62,546 nt of DNA, from contig JAGANS010000001.1 in NCBI GenBank assembly GCA_017624155.1, forward strand, positions 1 to 62,546, written 5' to 3'. Source of the DNA: Muribaculaceae bacterium (lineage in GTDB: Bacteria; Bacteroidota; Bacteroidia; Bacteroidales; Muribaculaceae). Of this stretch, positions 36,366-47,700 are shown in pieces. The notes under the pieces were generated by a model, which was not told the origin of the DNA, ran no database searches, and saw nothing but the letters and a program-made list of their open reading frames with translations. The position numbers and the translations under genes were made by a program. How positions within the stretch are numbered: position 1 is the first letter of the stretch; each line of letters opens with the position of its first letter.

Positions 36366-37456
36366 ATTTGGATCAGGTCGCGGATATAGGAGTCGGAGAT
36401 TATCCAGTGTGACTGGTCGATGATAAGTCGGTTGTCGCGGAGATGCATGTGGCCGGCTGTGATGAAGCGCCTGGCCTCGGCGAGGACGCTGCTGCGCCAT
36501 GGCTCGGGTATTGATGCGAGGTCGAGGCCGTCGGCAGTGCGCAGCGCCGTTACGATATTGTCGTTTATGCGGTCGAGTCCGGTTTCATCATCAATTTCAA
36601 ATGGTTGAGGTAATGACTTGAGCCATAATGGTATCGACGGTAAGTCGATCCGGCGGGTATTTCCGTCGAAAGAGTGCGCCGACGGGCCTATCCCGAGCCA
36701 GCGGCTCGACGGATTCCAATATGCGCTGTTATGGCGTGAGCGGAAGCCGGGACGTGCAAGATTGGAAATCTCGTAGTGCTCGAATTCGTGAGTGGCGGCG
36801 CTTGCGCGTAAAATTTCAAAATAACGAGTTGTCGTATCATCATCAGCCGGCGTGATTTTGCCTGCAAGCATCTGCCTGTATAGCATTGTGCCTTCGTGAT
36901 AAGTGAGGCTGTAGGCCGACAGATGTGTTATCGGCGATGTCATCAGTGTGTCGAGGTCGTTTTGCCAGCGCCCGATACTTTGTCCGGGTAGTCCGTAGAT
37001 CAGGTCGGCGGATATGTTGACGATGCCACCGTCGTGCAAAAGGCGTATGGCATCTAATGCTTTTTGAGGTGTATGTCGGCGACCTATGCGACGCAGAATA
37101 TTGGTATCGAGTGTCTGTACTCCCATACTTACCCTGTTGAATCCCAGCGAGCGCCATAATTTAACGCTGTCAGCTGTGACATCGTCGGGATTTACTTCGA
37201 TGGTGGCTTCCGCGACCTCATTAAACGGCAGATGCCGGCAAATGTAAGAGAGTAATTCGGGCGGCATAGCCGACGGTGTACCGCCGCCGAGGTAAATTGT
37301 ATCGAATGGCCCCTCGATTTCATCCCTGCGTGCGGTAAATTCATCGACAAGACCGCGGGCCACCTTCTCCATATCGTCGGAGCGCGGTACGGAGTAGAAG
37401 TCGCAATAGATACACTTCGACCGGCAGAATGGTATATGTACATACAGACCTTGCAT
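36362..37456 (-). CDS. hemW: HemW-like radical SAM protein (heme chaperone family)
   Basis: A 364-residue radical SAM protein annotated historically as oxygen-independent coproporphyrinogen oxidase. The cluster motif CRSKCIYCDF (Cys 11, 15, 18) is followed by Asp-Phe and lacks the fourth Cys of true HemN, which marks the HemW type, a heme-binding chaperone. YLGGGTPSAM and the GVQTLD motif follow. ATG 37456 is chosen: it overlaps the upstream stop (TGATG) and puts the conserved start LYVHIPFC at the N-terminus. Confidence 0.9.
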   Translation of the reverse strand: MQGLYVHIPFCRSKCIYCDFYSVPRSDDMEKVARGLVDEFTARRDEIEGPFDTIYLGGGTPSAMPPELLSYICRHLPFNEVAEATIEVNPDDVTADSVKLWRSLGFNRVSMGVQTLDTNILRRIGRRHTPQKALDAIRLLHDGGIVNISADLIYGLPGQSIGRWQNDLDTLMTSPITHLSAYSLTYHEGTMLYRQMLAGKITPADDDTTTRYFEILRASAATHEFEHYEISNLARPGFRSRHNSAYWNPSSRWLGIGPSAHSFDGNTRRIDLPSIPLWLKSLPQPFEIDDETGLDRINDNIVTALRTADGLDLASIPEPWRSSVLAEARRFITAGHMHLRDNRLIIDQSHWIISDSYIRDLIQI

Positions 37457-40449
37457 CAGTTGAAATCGGGTGGGAGAGTACGGCCACATATCGACAGGAA
37501 AGGACAGTACTTACAGTCCTTGACGTCGGGAGTTTGCCTGAACGGTTCTGACGGGTTGAATATGCGGGCGAAAAGGTTATTGAGCAGAGGCCGGAATTCA
37601 CCTGACAGCGCCGGGAATGGCGGCATAGCCGATTTATTATATGTGATAGGCGCGATGACCCCCTCGCGTACAATGTCCTTGATTATATGTAGTGCCGGCT
37701 GTATCCTCACAGAGGAGTCAACGAGGTCGTGGTATGCCTCGGCATAGACAAGCAGCTGAAATATGGCATTGTGGCTGTGATCGCCCTGAAATAGATTCTG
37801 GATTGAGTTGCCGACCTTGTTGCTGTCGCTGCCGGTCTTGTAGTCGATGAAGCGCAGCAGATCGGGACCTATACGGTCTACCCGGTCGATCTGCATTCGG
37901 AAGTTTACCTTGAATCCGGGCATGATTTCCCACTGCCGGTCTTTAACATCCATTTCTCCTTCAATGTATTCAAAGGAACCTCCGGCACAGTAATGTGTAG
38001 CTTCGGTGTGGAGCATCGAGCGCAACTGCGCCGCAGTCTGGTTATGGATTATCATAGACTCGTAGGATAGATCGGCGAATGTGCTTTTTTCGGCATCCAT
38101 ACCGGCCATTTCGGCCAGTTCGCTTACGAGTATCCGGCTGAGTTCGTCCGAGTCGGCAAAGGAGGCGAGCCTGTCCGCTGTGACCGGATGTCCCTTGAAT
38201 GAATCGTAGATGCGCTTGGCCGAGCGGTGAAACACATCACCGAGTCGCGCGGCATCGAGATAGTCGACTGGCTCGTCATCATCGCGCAAGCCATTGACAT
38301 ACTGCAGATAGAAGCATAGCGGACACTTCATGAACGTCTTGAGCGCCGAAGCTGAAATTTTTGGGCCGCCCGGCTGCCTGAAGGCGTCGAGTTGCGCCAT
38401 TACAGTTTTGTCTTTTCGGATAATTATTTCACGCGCTGCAGGTTGTGATCCTGTGAGGTCGACGCGGCGATGAGTTATATTTCCCGAATTGCCGTGCAGG
38501 TATAAGAGCTGGGAGATATAGCGCGACATCTCGCCTGTGCCTCGTCCCGGTGACCTGGTGTCATATATGAGCGAAACATGCGATGCTCGGCTTATGGCGC
38601 GAAAAAAATGATAGGCATAGAAATTCTCGCTCTGCTCGATAGGCGGCAGGCCGTATCCATGGCGCAGATTGTTGGGTATCATGGTACGCACATAGTCGCG
38701 GCGCGGAAATGTGCGCTCGTTCATAGCAAGGAAAATTATATTGTCGAAGTCGAGACAGCGTGTTTCGAGAACGCCCATTACCTGCAGGCCGCGTAAAGGT
38801 GTGCCTTCGACGTTTATCACCTTGGACTGAAGGATACGTTCAAACAGGGCAAGCAAAGTCGACTCCTGCATCGAGATGGAGTATTTATCAATAAGCCGGC
38901 GCAACTCGCTTACATTGTCGTCGAAGTATGACAGAATATCCATTTCAAAAGACCTGTCAAGTGATGTAGTGTCCGGCGACTGCCACAATGCTTCGCGTAA
39001 ACCCCGCAGCAACCCTGTAAGATAATTATAGGTGTCCTCGAGATTATCCGGAGAGTCGATAGGTTTGAAAATAAAGGCCAGTTCCTTGAATTCGGCAGCA
39101 AGTTTGTCGGCATCGATATTGAAAAGCCGCTGGTCGTAGATAAACTGCCGCACTGCATTGGCGCTGCCGGGTGCGAGAAGCTGAAGATGCGGGTGGACAA
39201 GCACCTCGAGTACGTCCTGAAAGAAATATGTGCGCACACCGCCGCGGCGCTTGCGTGCGCGCCGCTGCATCATGACGATGGCACGCATAAGCGTGGCGAA
39301 CGTAGTAGTGGAGTAGGGCAGGCCCATCGTTACGTTGAGAGCCGGCAATGTGTCGGGGAGGCTCAGCATGAGAGGCACGAGCTGTGTCGGGTCGGGGACT
39401 ACGATTGCGGTGTTGAATGAGCTCTTCTCGTCCATCTTACCCTCGCTGGCAAGATTTGTGATAAGATTACCTGCGAATTTGGCCTGACCGACTGAGGATG
39501 GAACGCCGTAAATGTCGATTTTGCCGAACGACTCTATACGTGCGTTGTCAAAGTCGGCAGGTGACGGGAATTGTTTTGTCAGCGCCGAAAGCATGCGGAG
39601 CGCTTTGTTGTCGGTATTTATCTTGCCGTCGGGGGTGTAGAATGCCGGCGAGGATATATCCCAAAAGAAGTCGGCCGCACCGGCCCGGTCTATACGTTCC
39701 ATTATTGCGACTTCGGCATTGGACAGGTCGGACAGCCCCACAAAGACATAATGCCGGCGGCGTATCTCCTCAGCCGACATGTCTTTGAAGGCTGCGAGTG
39801 CATCGCGCATGATCATGCCTGGAGTCGAGATGCCGGCACGTCGCAGTCGACTGCGGAACTCATCGTATATCGGCGCGAGAATCTGCCATAGCGAGATGAA
39901 GCGTCGTGTAAGTTCGGACTCGCTCTCCGGAGGTGCTGTATGCAGCCAGAATCAGTCAACATGCTCGGTGAGATTTGTCTCACCCCAAATGCGCCGGATG
40001 AGATCTTTCTGCTCGTCGGTAAGATAATCGGATGCTATTTCATGAACGGCACGCAGATTTGAGTACAGCTTATGCGGATCGGCGAGTGATCGGTCAATCT
40101 CATCGAAATCACCGAGAATCATGTCGCCCCAGAATATGAACCTGTCAAAATCACGTACCTGCTCCTTGCGCTCGGGATCAGCGGCCGTAAGCACCGATGT
40201 ATATGTGCGGTAGAGCATAAACAGCAGTTCGTTGTGCGACGCCTCGGGCATACGCACGGCGTCCGAGGCCAGGCGAGCGAATGTAGTGAAGCGTGGCATC
40301 AGACTGTATTCTGTGCGAAGTCGCTGCTGGATGTACAGCTTCAGGAACATTGCGGAGCGTTTGTTCGGAAATACGAAGGTGATATCCTGCAAAGACGCTA
40401 TGCGTTGTGGCGAAGTGTAATAATCGGCTATCTGCTGTAGAAATTTCAT
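37456..40449 (-). pseudogene. AddB-like PD-(D/E)XK nuclease, interrupted by an in-frame TGA
   Basis: Read in one frame from ATG 40449 to the stop at 37456 this is a 997-codon gene with a TGA at 39954-39952 (codon 166). Before it lies a 165-residue N-terminal part (DITFVFPNKRSAMFLKLYIQ, like AddB/RecB-type subunits). After it the frame stays open at once (FWLHTAPPES, FISLWQILAPIYDEF, GISTPGMIMR) through a helicase-like region (PRRDYVRTMIPNN) to a PD-(D/E)XK nuclease (FIDYKTGSD) and the CKYCPFLSIC iron-sulphur cysteines. In AddAB, such a subunit resects double-strand breaks. A single C-to-T or G-to-A change, a sequencing error, or real loss of function could explain it. A restart at ATG 39816 would give 786 residues lacking the N-terminus. 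The -7 box ends three bases before the ATG. Confidence 0.8.
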
Positions 40450-40452
40450 GTA

Positions 40453-40460
40453 CAAAGGTA
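40453..40460 (-). promoter_or_regulatory. Promoter -7 box abutting the AddB-like gene ATG
   Basis: TACCTTTG on the minus strand, followed by TAC and the ATG at 40449. Transcription would begin at the start codon itself. Confidence 0.6.
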
Positions 40461-40486
40461 CACAAAAAAGCATATAATATGCAAGT

Positions 40487-40525
40487 AAAAAATGCTCCGC
40501 GCACTCTGGGGCACGCGGAGCATTT
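40487..40525 (-). terminator. Intrinsic terminator of mutA-mutB
   Basis: AAATGCTCCGCG (40490-40501) pairs with CGCGGAGCATTT (40514-40525) around a 12-base loop; on the minus strand a run of T follows. It is 20 bases past the mutB stop. Confidence 0.85.
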
Positions 40526-40544
40526 GAGGAGTGGATGTTGTCGT

Positions 40545-42683
40545 TTATTCCTCGTTGAGGATCTCGAGCATCTTGATGGCTGATTCAGGAATGCGGGTGC
40601 CGGGGCCGAAGATGGCTGCTACACCGGCCTTGTACAGGAAGTCATAGTCCTGAGCGGGAATCACACCGCCGGCGGTTACCATGATGTCCTCGCGGCCAAG
40701 TTTCTTAAGCTCGGCAATTACCTGCGGGATAAGGGTCTTGTGACCTGCTGCGAGCGAGCTTACGCCGAGGATGTGGACGTCGTTTTCCACTGCCTGGCGG
40801 GCAGCTTCCTCCGGAGTCTGGAAGAGCGGGCCCATGTCGACGTCGAATCCGCAGTCGGCATAGCCGGTTGCTACAACCTTGGCGCCGCGGTCGTGGCCGT
40901 CCTGGCCCATCTTGGCAATCATGATACGGGGCTGGCGACCTTCGCGCTTGGCGAATTCCTCGCACATCTGCTGAGCACGTACGAAGTCGGGGTCTTTCTT
41001 GGTTTCTGCTGAGTACACGCCTGAAATGGTTCTGATTACTGCTTTATAACGGCCTACGACTTCTTCGCAGGCATCGGAGATTTCGCCGAGTGTGGCACGG
41101 AGGCCGGCAGCTTTCACGGCGAGGCCGAGGAGGTTGCCCTTCTTGGTGCGGACACATTCGGTGATGGCGGCAAGAGCTTCCTTCACCTTTGCTTCGTCGC
41201 GGTGGGCCTTGAGGTCGTCGAGGCGCTCGATCTGCTCGGTGCGGACCTGAGTGTTGTCGATCTCGAGGATGTCGATGGGATCCTCGTGATCAAGACGGTA
41301 TTTGTTGATACCGACAATAGTCTGACGGCCTGAGTCGATGCGGGCCTGGGTGCGGGCTGCTGCTTCCTCGATGCGGAGCTTGGGCAGCCCGGTCTCGATA
41401 GCCTTGGCCATGCCGCCGAGCTTTTCGATTTCCTGAATGTGTTCCCATGCGCGGTGAGCGATCTCGTTGGTGAGGGCTTCCACGTAGTAAGAACCGCCCC
41501 AGGGATCGACCTGCTTGGTGACGAGGGTCTCTTCCTGGATGTAAATCTGAGTATTACGCGCGATACGGGCCGAGAAGTCGGTAGGCAGGGCGATGGCTTC
41601 GTCGAGGGCGTTGGTGTGAAGACTCTGAGTGTGGCCGAGGGCGGCGCCCATAGCCTCGATACATGTGCGGCCTACGTTGTTGAAGGGGTCCTGCTCGGTG
41701 AGCGACCAGCCGGATGTCTGCGAGTGGGTGCGCAGAGCGAGCGACTTGGGATTCTTGGGGTTGAACTGTTTCACGATCTTTGCCCAAAGCATGCGTGCGG
41801 CACGCATCTTGGCAACTTCCATGAAGTAGTTCATGCCGATAGCCCAGAAGAACGACAGGCGGGGAGCGAAGGCATCGATGTCCATACCGGCGTTGACGCC
41901 TGCGCGGAGGTATTCGAGGCCGTCGGCCAGGGTGTATGCAAGCTCGATGTCGCAGGTGGCACCGGCTTCCTGCATGTGGTAGCCGGAGATCGATATCGAG
42001 TTGAATTTAGGCATGTTCTGCGAGGTGTACTCGAAGATGTCGGCGATAATGCGCATCGAGAATTCTGGCGGGTAGATGTACGTGTTGCGCACCATGAATT
42101 CCTTGAGGATGTCGTTCTGGATGGTACCGGCCATTTCCTCGAGCTTGGCTCCTTGCTCAAGGCCTGCGTTGATGTAGAAGGCGAGTACGGGGAGCACAGC
42201 GCCGTTCATAGTCATCGACACAGACATCTTGTTGAGAGGAATACCGTCGAAGAGAACTTTCATATCCTCGATCGAGCAGATTGATACACCGGCTTTGCCG
42301 ACGTCGCCCACTACGCGGGGATGATCGGCGTCGTAGCCGCGGTGTGTGGCGAGGTCGAATGCTACCGAGAGGCCTTTCTGACCGGCAGCGAGGTTGCGGC
42401 GGTAGAAAGCATTTGACTCGGCAGCGGTCGAGAAACCGGCATACTGGCGGATTGTCCAGGGACGCAGGGGATACATGGCACTGTACGGGCCACGCAGGAA
42501 GGGAGGAATACCTGACACATAGTTGAGGTGTTCGAGTCCCTGGAGGTCGTCCTTGGTATATATGGGCTTGACAGGGATAAGCTCAGGGGTGAGCCAGTCC
42601 TGCTCGGGGTTGGCAGCTACGGCAGATGGCTGAGCGCCGAACGCGTCTTTTGTGATGTCAATTTTGGTGAAATCGGGTCTCAT
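40545..42683 (-). CDS. mutB: Methylmalonyl-CoA mutase large (alpha) subunit
   Basis: A 712-residue adenosylcobalamin enzyme interconverting succinyl-CoA and methylmalonyl-CoA, part of the succinate-to-propionate route of Bacteroidales. The TIM-barrel substrate domain opens with [17 protein letters not shown]; the C-terminal B12 domain carries [11 protein letters not shown] with the cobalt-ligating His at about 597 and [10 protein letters not shown]. The catalytic subunit is therefore intact. It follows mutA by 23 bases. Confidence 0.97.
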   Translation of the reverse strand: MRPDFTKIDITKDAFGAQPSAVAANPEQDWLTPELIPVKPIYTKDDLQGLEHLNYVSGIPPFLRGPYSAMYPLRPWTIRQYAGFSTAAESNAFYRRNLAAGQKGLSVAFDLATHRGYDADHPRVVGDVGKAGVSICSIEDMKVLFDGIPLNKMSVSMTMNGAVLPVLAFYINAGLEQGAKLEEMAGTIQNDILKEFMVRNTYIYPPEFSMRIIADIFEYTSQNMPKFNSISISGYHMQEAGATCDIELAYTLADGLEYLRAGVNAGMDIDAFAPRLSFFWAIGMNYFMEVAKMRAARMLWAKIVKQFNPKNPKSLALRTHSQTSGWSLTEQDPFNNVGRTCIEAMGAALGHTQSLHTNALDEAIALPTDFSARIARNTQIYIQEETLVTKQVDPWGGSYYVEALTNEIAHRAWEHIQEIEKLGGMAKAIETGLPKLRIEEAAARTQARIDSGRQTIVGINKYRLDHEDPIDILEIDNTQVRTEQIERLDDLKAHRDEAKVKEALAAITECVRTKKGNLLGLAVKAAGLRATLGEISDACEEVVGRYKAVIRTISGVYSAETKKDPDFVRAQQMCEEFAKREGRQPRIMIAKMGQDGHDRGAKVVATGYADCGFDVDMGPLFQTPEEAARQAVENDVHILGVSSLAAGHKTLIPQVIAELKKLGREDIMVTAGGVIPAQDYDFLYKAGVAAIFGPGTRIPESAIKMLEILNEE

Positions 42684-42706
42684 TGTCTATATTGTGTAGC
42701 TGTGAA

Positions 42707-44557
42707 TTATTTATTAAGGAGACGTGCGTTGAAGTCGCGGAGTGTTTCGAGGACATTGCAACGTACATGAACGAAGTCCTTGATTCCGGCGGCCTGGAGC
42801 TCTTCGGTGCATGCGGGATTGCCGGCGACGACAAATTCGGCGCGGCCATCGAGATACTTGAAGGCTTCGGGAGCGAGGGTTGCGTATTCGTCATCTGACG
42901 AGCACAGAACCACAACATCGGCGCCTTTCTCGAGAGCTGCGTCGACACCCTGTTCTACGGTATCGAAGCCGAGGTTGTCGATGATCTCATAGCCGGCGCA
43001 GCCAAAGAAGTTGGTCGAGAACTGAGCGCGGGCGAGACGCATTGCGAGGTTGCCGATGGTGAGCATGAATACCTTGGGGCGCTTGGGAGCAGCCTCGGTA
43101 GCGAGACGCAGGGCCTCGAAGTCGGAGGCGGCGCGTTTGCCGCAGAGAGCTTTGTCTGACTTTTCAGCCGAGCAGCCGCAGGTGCAGCCTTCGCCATTGA
43201 CGATCTTGTCGGCGGCGAATTCGTTGATGTTGGGGTACTGGTTGGTGCCGAGCAGAATTTCCTTGCGGCGGGCTACCTCGGTGTGGCGCTTTACGCACGA
43301 AGCATTGACTGCTTCCTGAATCTTGCCTTCGGATGCGAGAGCAAAGAAACCACCGTTCTTCTCGCAGTCAAGGAATAGTTTCCATGCCTCATTGGCAAGT
43401 GATACGGTAAGGGTCTCCACGTAATAAGAACCGCCTGCGGGGTCCATAACCTTGTCGAGATGGCTTTCCTCGCGGAGCAGGAACTGCTGGTTGCGGGCGA
43501 TGCGTTCTGAGAAAGTATCGGGAGTCTTGTAAGGAACGTCGAATGGAGTTGTGGTGATCGAATCAACGCCTGCAAGTGCAGCCGACATCGTCTCGGTCTG
43601 TGAGCGCAGCAGGTTTACGTGTGCGTCGTAGATTGTCTGGTTGAAGCGCGATGTCGAGGCGTGTACGAGCATCTTGGCGCAGTCGAGCGATGCGGGCTTG
43701 TACTGCTCTACGATCTGTGCCCACAACATGCGTGTGGCACGGAACTTGGAGAGCTCCATGAAGAAGTTGGACGATACGCCCATGTTGAACTTCACACGCG
43801 ATGCAACTTCGTCGATAGCGAGGCCGGCATCGGTGAGCAGGGTGAGCCAGTCGGCGCCCCATGCGATAGCGTATCCGAGTTCCTGATAGATGAATGCTCC
43901 GGAGTCGGAAAGCATGGCCGAGTCAACGGCGAGCACACGGAGGCCGGGAACACCAGCGACTGCGGCAACGAGAGCCTTGGCGGTCTCGACGGCGGCAGCG
44001 ACATCGACATCCTTGCCGTGACGGAAAGCGGGACGGAGAGGATTGAAATCGACCGAGCCGCGGAATTTAGCCTCGGCACCTTTTTCCTTGATATATTTCA
44101 CAAGGGCTTCGGTGAGAGCGAGAGCCTTGCCGGGACAGCAGTTGAAGTTGATCTCTACCTTGGTGATGTCGATGCCTTCGAGCAGCGCGGCTACAGTTTC
44201 GTATGTGGGTTCCTGCACCTTGAAGCCGAGTGAGGTCACGCCCTTGCCGAGAACTTCGAGCGCAGTCTCGTTGGCTTTCTTGAGGTCACTGTCGAGTATC
44301 TCCTGGCGGGTGAGCCATTCGTTGACAGTGCGTGTGCCGCGGATGTAGGGGAACTGGCCGGGGAGGCTGTCGGTAGTTTTAAGATCAGCGGTGTCTTCAG
44401 CGCGGTACATTGGCTGCACGTTGAAGCCTTCATTGGTTCGCCAAACCAGTTTCTTGTCGAAATCGGCGCCCTTGAGGTCGGCTACGACTTTGGCGCGCCA
44501 TTCCTCAGTAGATACCGGAGGAAACTGGTCAAACAATTTTTCGGTCTTTTCTGACAT
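42707..44557 (-). CDS. mutA: Methylmalonyl-CoA mutase small (beta) subunit
   Basis: A 616-residue homologue of MutB that pairs with it. PMYRAEDTADLKTTDSLPGQ near the N-terminus and SKFRATRMLWAQIVEQY are conserved. The C-terminal domain (TIGNLAMRLARAQF) lacks the DxHxxG cobalamin ligand, as is normal for this non-catalytic subunit. First gene of the operon, with a -7 box TATCTTTG at 44646-44639 and an 80-base leader. Confidence 0.95.
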   Translation of the reverse strand: MSEKTEKLFDQFPPVSTEEWRAKVVADLKGADFDKKLVWRTNEGFNVQPMYRAEDTADLKTTDSLPGQFPYIRGTRTVNEWLTRQEILDSDLKKANETALEVLGKGVTSLGFKVQEPTYETVAALLEGIDITKVEINFNCCPGKALALTEALVKYIKEKGAEAKFRGSVDFNPLRPAFRHGKDVDVAAAVETAKALVAAVAGVPGLRVLAVDSAMLSDSGAFIYQELGYAIAWGADWLTLLTDAGLAIDEVASRVKFNMGVSSNFFMELSKFRATRMLWAQIVEQYKPASLDCAKMLVHASTSRFNQTIYDAHVNLLRSQTETMSAALAGVDSITTTPFDVPYKTPDTFSERIARNQQFLLREESHLDKVMDPAGGSYYVETLTVSLANEAWKLFLDCEKNGGFFALASEGKIQEAVNASCVKRHTEVARRKEILLGTNQYPNINEFAADKIVNGEGCTCGCSAEKSDKALCGKRAASDFEALRLATEAAPKRPKVFMLTIGNLAMRLARAQFSTNFFGCAGYEIIDNLGFDTVEQGVDAALEKGADVVVLCSSDDEYATLAPEAFKYLDGRAEFVVAGNPACTEELQAAGIKDFVHVRCNVLETLRDFNARLLNK

Positions 44558-44638
44558 AACTGAAGTAAGTTAGTATAATTGTGAGTATTTATTCATGGCT
44601 CAATAGCACATGCTCGGGCATGCACTGTGTTTTGTGTG

Positions 44639-44646
44639 CAAAGATA
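44639..44646 (-). promoter_or_regulatory. Promoter -7 box for mutA-mutB
   Basis: TATCTTTG on the minus strand. The leader to the mutA ATG at 44557 is about 80 bases and carries a short CATGC/GCATG hairpin (44609-44622); it is too short for a cobalamin riboswitch and shows no B12-box that I can recognise. Confidence 0.6.
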
Positions 44647-44730
44647 CATAATTTATTCATATATACCTGCAATAAAAGTGATAAAAATGTTTTTTATGCT
44701 GTGGCAAATCGGTTTTTCCAAAAAAATTCC

Positions 44731-44738
44731 TAAATTTG
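44731..44738 (+). promoter_or_regulatory. Promoter -7 box for the AlbA_2-GT2-DUF4286-ruvC operon
   Basis: TAAATTTG, 34 bases upstream of the ATG at 44773. The leader also contains an out-of-frame ATG at 44760 opening a 13-codon reading frame that overlaps the main start. Confidence 0.65.
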
Positions 44739-44772
44739 TAGGATTTTATAAATAATCTAATGAACGAAAAGA

Positions 44773-47700
44773 ATGCAATATCAGATTGGCGACATCCGTG
44801 AGTTTGATGTCATAAAGGATTTTGGCGATCGGGAGGATTTTTTCAGGCTCCATATCCCGGGAGCCGGCGAGGCCCGGTTGCCCAAGCTTAAATTTCAGCG
44901 CGAAGAGCCGCTGCCCGACAAGGTAAAATGCCGTATAAAGTATATTAATGGCGATATGCCGGTTCTGGGTCATTTCATGCCTCAGTATGTCAACCGGTTT
45001 TATAAGGCAGGCGTGCTTCAGAAACGGGATTTTGAATTCACAGTAATAGGTCTTCCCGCGCATGCCGGCGACAAATTTATTCTTGAGGACAAATATGGCA
45101 TAAGATACAATCTCGATGGTCGGGGCAATATTCTTGCCGAAGGACAGACGGTATTGTGCCATTTCACTAAATTGTCCAATACGCTGTTCAATCTCGAGCT
45201 TACAAAGAGCGACATGCGCTTGCCTTTCTTTGCTCCTCATGAGTTTCTTAACGAGATTGGGGTGCGCGGCATCATGAATTCTGTCCTCATAAAGCTTGCC
45301 GTGAATACTCTCGTAGATGCGGCGGCCGAGTTCAAATCCAATAATCCGCTGTGGGTGGTTACAGCGCTCAAATCGGCCACCTCGCAGCTATCCGAGCTGT
45401 TTGTCGGGTCGGATATCAAGCGCCACAATAGGTTTTTCAGAGAGTTGTTGCGCATAATCCGCACTGGGTGTCTTTATCTTATCGAAAATTCGCGTTTCCT
45501 GCGCAATCTTTCCGGTCAGCACCGGCGCAGCATTCAGGCTGTGCTCACTGAGGCGGTCGAGAGCCTTGAGCCATACCGCGACCTGCTCAAACTTGTAGTG
45601 GACAGCCGGCAATGTGAATTTGTCGAAAACCTGATGCACAAACTGCGCGAGAGCGGCTATCTCTATCATCCTGCACGCCAGTTCTCGATGCTCATGATGA
45701 TATTCCGCACACAGCCGGCGCTTGTGCGCGAATATCTCGGCAAGATCTTCGAGACTATTATGGAATGGCGACTTGAGACATGGACCACCGAGCCGTTTCG
45801 CAGTGCGTTTGTTGGTCAGTTCGAGTTGTATATACGTCAGGCATGCAGGGAGATCGACCTGCTGCCCCAGGCCGATACCGAGGAGGATACCGACCGTATC
45901 GAAAAAATGGTGACTGCCATTGCCCTGCAGATGTTGATTTCGGGCGACTCGACGAGCGACCGTTACCGTCGCAACCGCTCACTGTTCTACCGCTACATAT
46001 CGCTGTTGCGCCCGGTAAAAGGTCAGGAATTGCTCGACAAGGCCTTCCTCACCCTGATGGGGGTGAACTTTCCGCTCGAATTCAACTACGATACCATCAA
46101 GGAGCCAATGATGCTTATGACCAGGGCTACCGTGTGCCCGTCAGAGGATATGTTCCATCTGCAGTCGATACACACATATCGTGAATGCGGCGTCGAGTTT
46201 ACTGTTTCTGACAGCGGTATCGCCCTGCGGCGCACCGACGAGAACAACGCCGGCCGCATACTGCCCAACGGCATGATGGACTGGTTGTCACCTCAGATTT
46301 ATCTTGAGGGGGTGCAAAGCCTCAACGGCGGCCAGATAAATAGTTTTGACGCTCACCGCCGTCTGTGGGCGAATATCGAGACCGCTCTGTTTGAGAACCG
46401 CGTTCAGGCGGCAGAGGCCGAGGAGTGTCATAAGCCCGAGCCGGGCGATGTCGTAAAGATCGTGATATCCTCCGATGAGACTCCCCGCAGCGACAATCCG
46501 CGTTGGGTGGCTCTGATCGATGACGAGCATTTCCTGGCGATGCCGGGTTATATATTCCGCGACGACATTGTGGGCTTCACCTTGCGCTCGAGCGATCTTG
46601 ACCGTGATCGCGTGACGGCACAGAGCGCATTCATCGGCGAGAACGGGCGTCCTCGCCACTTCATGGCTACGGTAAAGGAAATCGATGCTGAGGGCATGTG
46701 TCACTTCTCTTTGCTTGATGATGTGGCCGAGCAATGTTCCAATATCATGAGTTACGACGAAACTTACCGGGCCGTGATCGCCCAGCGTCACGAACATGAA
46801 TACAGCGGTATAGCCGAGACCGGTTATGGCGTATATCTGCGCCAGCAACCCGGTTCTCCGGGCTTTGCTCCCGGCGACATTGTCACGTTCCGTATCTATG
46901 ACCGTTCTAACCCCAATCATATTGTAGGCACCATTATCGACGAGCCGTGTGCCGGCGGCAGTCTTGACAAGGTGAGCGCCTTTGCAAATCTGATGAAGGG
47001 CATCAGCCTGCTTGTTGAGAATGAGGAGGATGAGGAGCAGATGACTCTTGACGTCGACGAGACCCTTACCCGCGAGGATGTGTCGGAGATCATCGAGCTT
47101 ATCCGCTTTAAGGCAATTTCATCGTCTACCCTTCTGCTCGCATACGATTACCTGCAGTTCGGCAGGATTCTTGCACTTGCCATCGAGGATGTGCAGCTGG
47201 CCGACCGCCTTCAGATCCATGCCGATCTGCTGCGTATGCACCAGTTCTATGCTACCAACCGCCGGGTGGATGCTGATGAGCTCGAACTGTATAGGCCCAA
47301 GGTGCAGGGCTATCCCATGCTTGAGGTGGTGTTTCACCGTCTTGAGATAGTGTCGTGGCTTGGTGATTCAGACCGCAATGATGACCTGTGGCAGACGATT
47401 AATAAACAGCGAAATCTGCTTGAGAGCAATCTTGCCCGTCTTGTGCTGTCGTACAATATGCTGCCACCGACTGCCGACGGTGATATCGACAAGGACGTGT
47501 CGGAAGGTCTTAAATCGAAGATCGCAAAAATGCTCGGTGTGAACTTCGAGGCCCGGCAGCTCAAGTCGTATGGCCGAGAAAACCAGTTTATCGAGTTCAA
47601 GTCGAGTATTGTATATCCGGCCCGTAAGTTCAAGCACGACAAGATCAAGGCCGACCCCGAGGCACAGCAGTTTGTGATACTCAGGATTATCGCTTCTTTC

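Noticed and set aside
39952-39954. TGA as selenocysteine or programmed readthrough in the AddB-like gene
   Set aside because: The position is not a known catalytic cysteine site and no selenocysteine machinery or SECIS-like hairpin was recognised; a nonsense change or base-call error is simpler.
44558-44646. Cobalamin riboswitch before mutA
   Set aside because: The leader is about 80 bases and lacks a recognisable B12 box; only a small CATGC/GCATG hairpin is visible.
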